This document shows positions 32,765 to 41,520 of a stretch of DNA of 41,520 nt, in pieces; the first letter of the stretch is position 1; each line of letters starts with the position of its first letter. This stretch comes from Anaerolineae bacterium (GTDB lineage: Bacteria > Chloroflexota > Anaerolineae > Aggregatilineales > Phototrophicaceae). The translations under genes and the position numbers were made by a program. The stretch spans positions 1 to 41,520 of the forward strand of contig JAJDZQ010000112.1 in the NCBI GenBank assembly GCA_022824565.1, in the 5' to 3' direction. The notes below the pieces were generated by a model. The model was not told the origin of the DNA. It saw only the letters and a program-made list of their open reading frames with translations, and made no database searches.

Positions 32765-34411
32765 ATGCGCATCATCCAGTTGCACAACGTCGGCGTCAAC
32801 TTCGCCGGGCGCGAGCTGTATCGTGGCATCTCGTTGGACATTAACGACCGCGATCGCATCGCCCTGGTGGGTGCCAATGGCGCGGGCAAATCCACACTCT
32901 TCAAGTTGCTGCTGGGCGAACTCGCCGCCGACAGCGGGCACATCACGCGCCGGCCGCATGCGCGCATCGCCGGCTTGCCACAAGATATCGAGCTGCCTGC
33001 CGAAAAAACCCTGCTACATACCGCGCTGGTCAAACCACCCGAGCTGGCGGCCACGGAAAAGACTTTGACCGAGATTGAAAGCCGGTTGGCAGACCCGGCT
33101 GTCTATAGCGATGCCTCGCGATTGGCAGCAACGTTGGAAGCGCACGAAGCCCAACTGGCGCGCTATGAACAGATGAACGGGCATCGACACGCCAGCCATG
33201 TGCGAGAGCTGCTGGCCATGCTTGGCTTTGACGAAGACGACTATGCGCGGCGCAACGCCAGCTTGTCGGGCGGACAAAAGAAGCTGGTTGCGCTGACGCA
33301 GTTGGCGGTTGCCGCGCCCGATCTGCTGCTGCTGGACGAGCCAGACAACCACCTCGACCTGAATGGCAAACACCAGTTGGAACAATTCATCCACAGCTAC
33401 CGCGGCGCTATCGTCATCATTTCGCACGACCGCTATCTGTTGGACGAAGTCGCCACGCAGACCGTCGAACTGGAAGACGGCAAACTGAACACCTATCACG
33501 GCAATTATTCCTATTATATCAACGAGCGCGAACGCCGCCGTCTGCGCCAACAACAGCAATATGTAACGCAGCAGAAAGAGATCGCTCGTCTGGAAGAAAT
33601 GATCGAGCGCTTTGAACGTTGGGCGCGCCAGGTGCTCAGCCGCAAGCACATGCTGGCAGCCCGTCAACGCAGGCGCATGCTGCAGAAAATGCACGACCGC
33701 GGCGAAATTATCGAGAAAGTGGGCGAGCAACGGTTGATGGACTTCAAGGTGGCAGGCTGGCGCGGCAGCAAAAATGTGCTGGAACTGCGCAAGCTGTGCA
33801 TGGCTTTTGATGACGAGCCGCTCTTTCTGGATGCCGACTTGCTCATTCGGCATGGCGAGCGCGTCGGCATCATCGGCGGCAACGGCGCGGGCAAGACAGT
33901 CTTGCTCAAGCTGGTCCTGGGCGAACTGCAGCCGACTTTGGGAGTGGTCAAGGTTGGCCCCAGTGTGCGCATCGGCTATTATTCGCAAGAGCATCAGACT
34001 CTGGCCGGCTGGCTGGAAGACACGCCCTTGCAATTGATCCGCAGCATACAAAACAGCAGCGAATCCAACGCGGTGTCTTTTTTGCTGGGGATGGCATTCA
34101 GCTATCAGCAGGCGCATCAGCCCATCGGCAGCTTGTCAGGCGGCGAGCGCAGTCGCCTGCAGTTGGCGCTGGTCATGCTGCAAGAGCCGAATCTGCTGTT
34201 GCTGGACGAGCCGACCAACAACCTGGATATCGCCTCGGTCGAAGTGCTCGAAGCCGCGCTGGACGACTTTGTCGGCACAGTGGTCATCGTCTCGCACGAC
34301 CGCTATTTCCTCGACCAGACTGTCGATAGGCTTGTCGAACTGCGCGCGGGCGAATTGCGCGAATTCCCTGGCGGCTATACCGAGTACCTGCAGGCGACCG
34401 GGCGTCTGTAA
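32765..34411 (+). CDS. ABC-F family ATPase (translation factor type)
   Basis: 548 residues, two ABC cassettes in one chain and no membrane segments. First cassette: GANGAGKST, LSGGQKKLVALTQ, LLLLDEPDNHLDL. Second cassette: GGNGAGKT, LSGGERSRLQLA, LLLLDEPTNNLDI. The linker between them (about residues 240-325) is highly charged and helical (ERERRRLRQQQQYV), as in ribosome-binding ABC-F proteins, which act at the tRNA exit site. The first Walker B reads DEPDNHLD rather than the common DEPTNHLD. Whether it is a housekeeping factor or protects ribosomes from antibiotics cannot be told. Confidence 0.9.
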   Translation: MRIIQLHNVGVNFAGRELYRGISLDINDRDRIALVGANGAGKSTLFKLLLGELAADSGHITRRPHARIAGLPQDIELPAEKTLLHTALVKPPELAATEKTLTEIESRLADPAVYSDASRLAATLEAHEAQLARYEQMNGHRHASHVRELLAMLGFDEDDYARRNASLSGGQKKLVALTQLAVAAPDLLLLDEPDNHLDLNGKHQLEQFIHSYRGAIVIISHDRYLLDEVATQTVELEDGKLNTYHGNYSYYINERERRRLRQQQQYVTQQKEIARLEEMIERFERWARQVLSRKHMLAARQRRRMLQKMHDRGEIIEKVGEQRLMDFKVAGWRGSKNVLELRKLCMAFDDEPLFLDADLLIRHGERVGIIGGNGAGKTVLLKLVLGELQPTLGVVKVGPSVRIGYYSQEHQTLAGWLEDTPLQLIRSIQNSSESNAVSFLLGMAFSYQQAHQPIGSLSGGERSRLQLALVMLQEPNLLLLDEPTNNLDIASVEVLEAALDDFVGTVVIVSHDRYFLDQTVDRLVELRAGELREFPGGYTEYLQATGRL

Positions 34412-34417
34412 CCCGAA

Positions 34418-35218
34418 CTAGAGATCGGCAGGCCGCGCCCGGATGACCGCGCCGGGGATCGTGAACGAAAAGTCATCGCTGCTGATCTGCGTGGGCAACC
34501 CAAAGCCCCGGCGGATGTCTGCGGACGCGCCAGCGAAGAGTGATTTGATCATGTCGCGATTGGCCCGAGAGGTGCGCATGCGCTGCGTCCATGTCGCAAA
34601 GTGCAGGCTGAGCTCGAAATGTTCCAGCGCCGCCGCCACGAAACCAGCCGCTCGCAGCATCGCCAGCCATTCCGAGGCGCGGAAGTCGCGGACATGCGAT
34701 GGGTCGCGCAGCAATTCGATGGTCTGCAAAAAGGTATCCTGGGCATACTCTTCGCTGGCCATGATATCGCTGATGACGAAGACGCCCGTTGGCTTCAGCA
34801 CGCGCCGAAACTCCGCCAGCGCCCGTTCAGGTTCTTGCCAGTGGTGCGCGCTGTAGCGGGTGGCGACAATGTCAAAGCTGGCGGCGGGGTAGGGCAGTTG
34901 CTCGACATCCGCTTGCTGCAGCGCCAGGTTGGCCACGCCGCGTTCACGAGCCAGCGCTTCTACCTGGTCGAGCATGGCGCGCGTAAAGTCACAGGCGCAG
35001 ACCTCCCCCGCGCGCCGCGCCAAAGCCAGGGCGGTATGGCCCGCTCCACAGCCCGCGTCCAAGGCCAGCTTGTCTGCCTGCGGGTCGGCAGCCGCGACCA
35101 GCATATCGAGATCGGCGCCCGCGGCATGGACTTTGCTGGTGCGATAATTGGCGGCGACTTCGGCGAATTGACGTTGCACATGGCTCTTTACATCCGCGAG
35201 CTGGTCCGGCGCGGTCAT
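34418..35218 (-). CDS. SAM-dependent methyltransferase, UbiE-like
   Basis: 266 residues with a class I Rossmann methyltransferase core. Motif I is LALDAGCGAGHTALALAR, the acidic end of the next strand is VCACDFTRAMLDQ, and later ADVEQLPYPAASFDIVATR. The C-terminal third is less conserved and probably sets the acceptor. The substrate is unknown. The gene is convergent with the ABC-F gene (six-base gap) and divergent from rpoB. No good ribosome site is seen before ATG 35218. Confidence 0.85.
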   Translation of the reverse strand: MTAPDQLADVKSHVQRQFAEVAANYRTSKVHAAGADLDMLVAAADPQADKLALDAGCGAGHTALALARRAGEVCACDFTRAMLDQVEALARERGVANLALQQADVEQLPYPAASFDIVATRYSAHHWQEPERALAEFRRVLKPTGVFVISDIMASEEYAQDTFLQTIELLRDPSHVRDFRASEWLAMLRAAGFVAAALEHFELSLHFATWTQRMRTSRANRDMIKSLFAGASADIRRGFGLPTQISSDDFSFTIPGAVIRARPADL

Positions 35219-35279
35219 GGGCAGGGGTCGGTTCTGCCGACAAGTGCCAAAAAGACCCTTGCCATCGCCAGCGAATGTG

Positions 35280-35358
35280 TTAGACTATTCACAACATCTC
35301 CTGATATCAAACAGCCGCAAGGTTTGCCTTGACAACGCCTTTGGTATTCTTGTACGCT
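35280..35358 (+). promoter_or_regulatory. Two candidate promoters of rpoB and its leader
   Basis: TTAGAC (35280-35285) and TGATAT (35302-35307) are 16 bases apart. A second pair, TTGACA (35329-35334) with TACGCT (35353-35358), has an 18-base spacer. From the second, a leader of about 155 bases precedes the rpoB TTG. It holds an unsupported short frame from ATG 35400 and no recognised ribosomal-protein operator. Nothing else is seen in 35219-35523. Confidence 0.55.
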
Positions 35359-35523
35359 TCAGGTTTGCAGTCTTCTTGCCGTCACGCAGTTGCGGATACA
35401 TGAAAACCGACCACGACAATTTGTGTTGGTTGAATTTGCAACGTCTCACCAGTCTGTGTGGCGCGATAAACGCGTCGATGCCCGCCCCCAGCCGAGTCCA
35501 GAGTCCAGCCAAGGAGCCGCGCC

Positions 35524-40407
<4,884 letters not shown>

Positions 40408-40486
40408 ACGGCGTTATCAGAGCTGGGGGCGCGCAAGCGTGGCGACCTCCAGCCAGTCATAACCCGCCAGGAAACGAGCCAGTCGC

Positions 40487-41520
40487 GTGGGCAAGAAGGT
40501 AGCCATTGCCTTGCTAGCTGTCGCTTTTTCGTTGCTGGCGCTGGAAGTCGGCTGGCGCTTTTATGTCGCAAACTTTGGCACGCAGCAGCAAAAAATCCTC
40601 TACCTCTATTCACGCGCCGAAATCGACGAGCTGCAATCGCTGTACCGCCCCTTGCCTTTCGTCAATTATGGACTGACTCCCGACCGGGACGATGTCAATT
40701 CGCTGGGCTACCGGGGACCAGAAATCACACAGCCCAAACCGCCAGACCGCTACCGCATCGTGGCGCTGGGCGGCAGCACCACTTATGGCGGTTACCTGGA
40801 CAGCTACGCATCAACCTGGACCTACAAACTCGAGCGACTGCTGGCCGATAACTATGGCTACAGCCAGGTCGAGCTGGTCAATGCGGGCGTGCCGGCTTAT
40901 TCGTCGTTCGAGTCGGCGGTCAACTTCATGCTGCGCGCGCAAGACCTCGATCCCGACATGATCATCATCTATCACGCGACCAACGATGTGCGGGCGCGCC
41001 TGGTCGACCCCGCAGGCTATCGAGGCGGCTATGAACTGCGCGGCACTTGGCGAACCCTCGATCAAGCGCTGCCGGCCAGCGCTTTGCAGCGGCTGCTTTT
41101 GCACAAGCTGGGCGATTCGCTACAGCTGGCTTTTTCGCTGGGCGAAAGAATGCCCCCACCCAGCGATGTGCGCGCATGCCAGTTGGATACGAGCGGTCCA
41201 GAAGCGATATGCGCCAACCTGGGGGCAACAGCGGCGCAAATTTTGGACGCCAACCCGCCCATCTTCTTCCAGCGCAACCTGCACAATATCATTGCAATGG
41301 CGCAGAGCCACGATATCGCTACGCTGCTGCTGACCTGGGCTTATTCGCCTTTTGTCTATGACGCGCCCAATGGCGATGTCATGAGCCAGCCTTTCCGACA
41401 AGCCGCTGTCGCCGAGCACAATGCAATCATTCGCGAGCTGGCAGCAGAGCGCGGCACGCTTTTTTATGACATGGCCGCCAACTTGCCAATTGAACGGCAG
41501 TACTGGATCAATGGCGTGCA
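40487..41520 (+). CDS. SGNH/GDSL-type hydrolase-like protein (partial, 3' end outside window)
   Basis: The frame is open from a GTG at 40487 to the window edge (344 codons seen). An N-terminal hydrophobic segment (VAIALLAVAFSLLALEVGW) would export or anchor it. The candidate nucleophile is Ser97 in VALGGSTTYGGY, and the block III asparagine is Asn166 in YHATNDVRAR, both in the positions expected for SGNH hydrolases. The Asp-His part of the triad would be past the window end. Such proteins are esterases or acetyl-transfer partners acting on envelope glycans or lipids. It starts 80 bases after rpoB on the same strand, with only a weak AGGA upstream. An unusual neighbour for rpoB, where rpoC is expected. 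Confidence 0.72.
   Translation, partial: MGKKVAIALLAVAFSLLALEVGWRFYVANFGTQQQKILYLYSRAEIDELQSLYRPLPFVNYGLTPDRDDVNSLGYRGPEITQPKPPDRYRIVALGGSTTYGGYLDSYASTWTYKLERLLADNYGYSQVELVNAGVPAYSSFESAVNFMLRAQDLDPDMIIIYHATNDVRARLVDPAGYRGGYELRGTWRTLDQALPASALQRLLLHKLGDSLQLAFSLGERMPPPSDVRACQLDTSGPEAICANLGATAAQILDANPPIFFQRNLHNIIAMAQSHDIATLLLTWAYSPFVYDAPNGDVMSQPFRQAAVAEHNAIIRELAAERGTLFYDMAANLPIERQYWINGV

Overview
The window looks like a chromosomal piece of a GC-rich bacterium, most likely a member of the Chloroflexota (Anaerolineae-type) or a close relative. This placement is an inference from protein style: fused GlyQ-GlyS glycyl-tRNA synthetase, a DnaG zinc ribbon with one extra residue, an rpoB detached from rplJL and rpoC, and a GldF/GldG-type ABC system next to a DUF4340 protein. 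No rRNA or tRNA gene or CRISPR array was seen, so the assignment cannot be fixed from this window alone.

Region 1 (1-14200) is a catabolic/accessory stretch. It holds a DUF917 protein cut by the window edge, a VapC-type toxin-antitoxin pair, a sulfatase, an M28-like and an M20 peptidase, a peptide/nickel-class ABC importer (binding protein and two permeases, no ATPase), a MatB-like acyl-CoA ligase, and a C45-family acyltransferase/amidohydrolase. It is studded with short GC-rich hairpin repeats. One lies in frame inside the DUF917 gene, one forms the apparent N-terminus of the DppC-type permease, and two long direct copies flank the acyl-CoA ligase gene.

Region 2 (14300-22450) carries a ChlI/BchI-type AAA+ ATPase and a ChlD-type VWA domain in two frames joined by a run of nine A residues in the mRNA. 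This is a candidate programmed -1 frameshift that would make both a short ATPase and a long ATPase-VWA protein. A divergent PfkB sugar kinase follows, then a three-gene ABC export/gliding-type operon: ATPase, fused permease-GldG, and a DUF4340 protein.

Region 3 (22450-34420) is housekeeping: fused glycyl-tRNA synthetase, DnaG primase, primary sigma factor RpoD and endonuclease V, all on the plus strand. Then comes a minus-strand group (M19 dipeptidase homologue that lacks most metal ligands, a small membrane protein, a glycosyltransferase) and an ABC-F ATPase.

Region 4 (34400-41520) has a methyltransferase, a very long rpoB (1627 residues) with an insertion of about 360 residues, and an SGNH-hydrolase-like gene that runs off the window. 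Promoters of ordinary -35/-10 form are visible before the binding-protein gene, glyQS, dnaG and rpoB, matching the RpoD encoded here.
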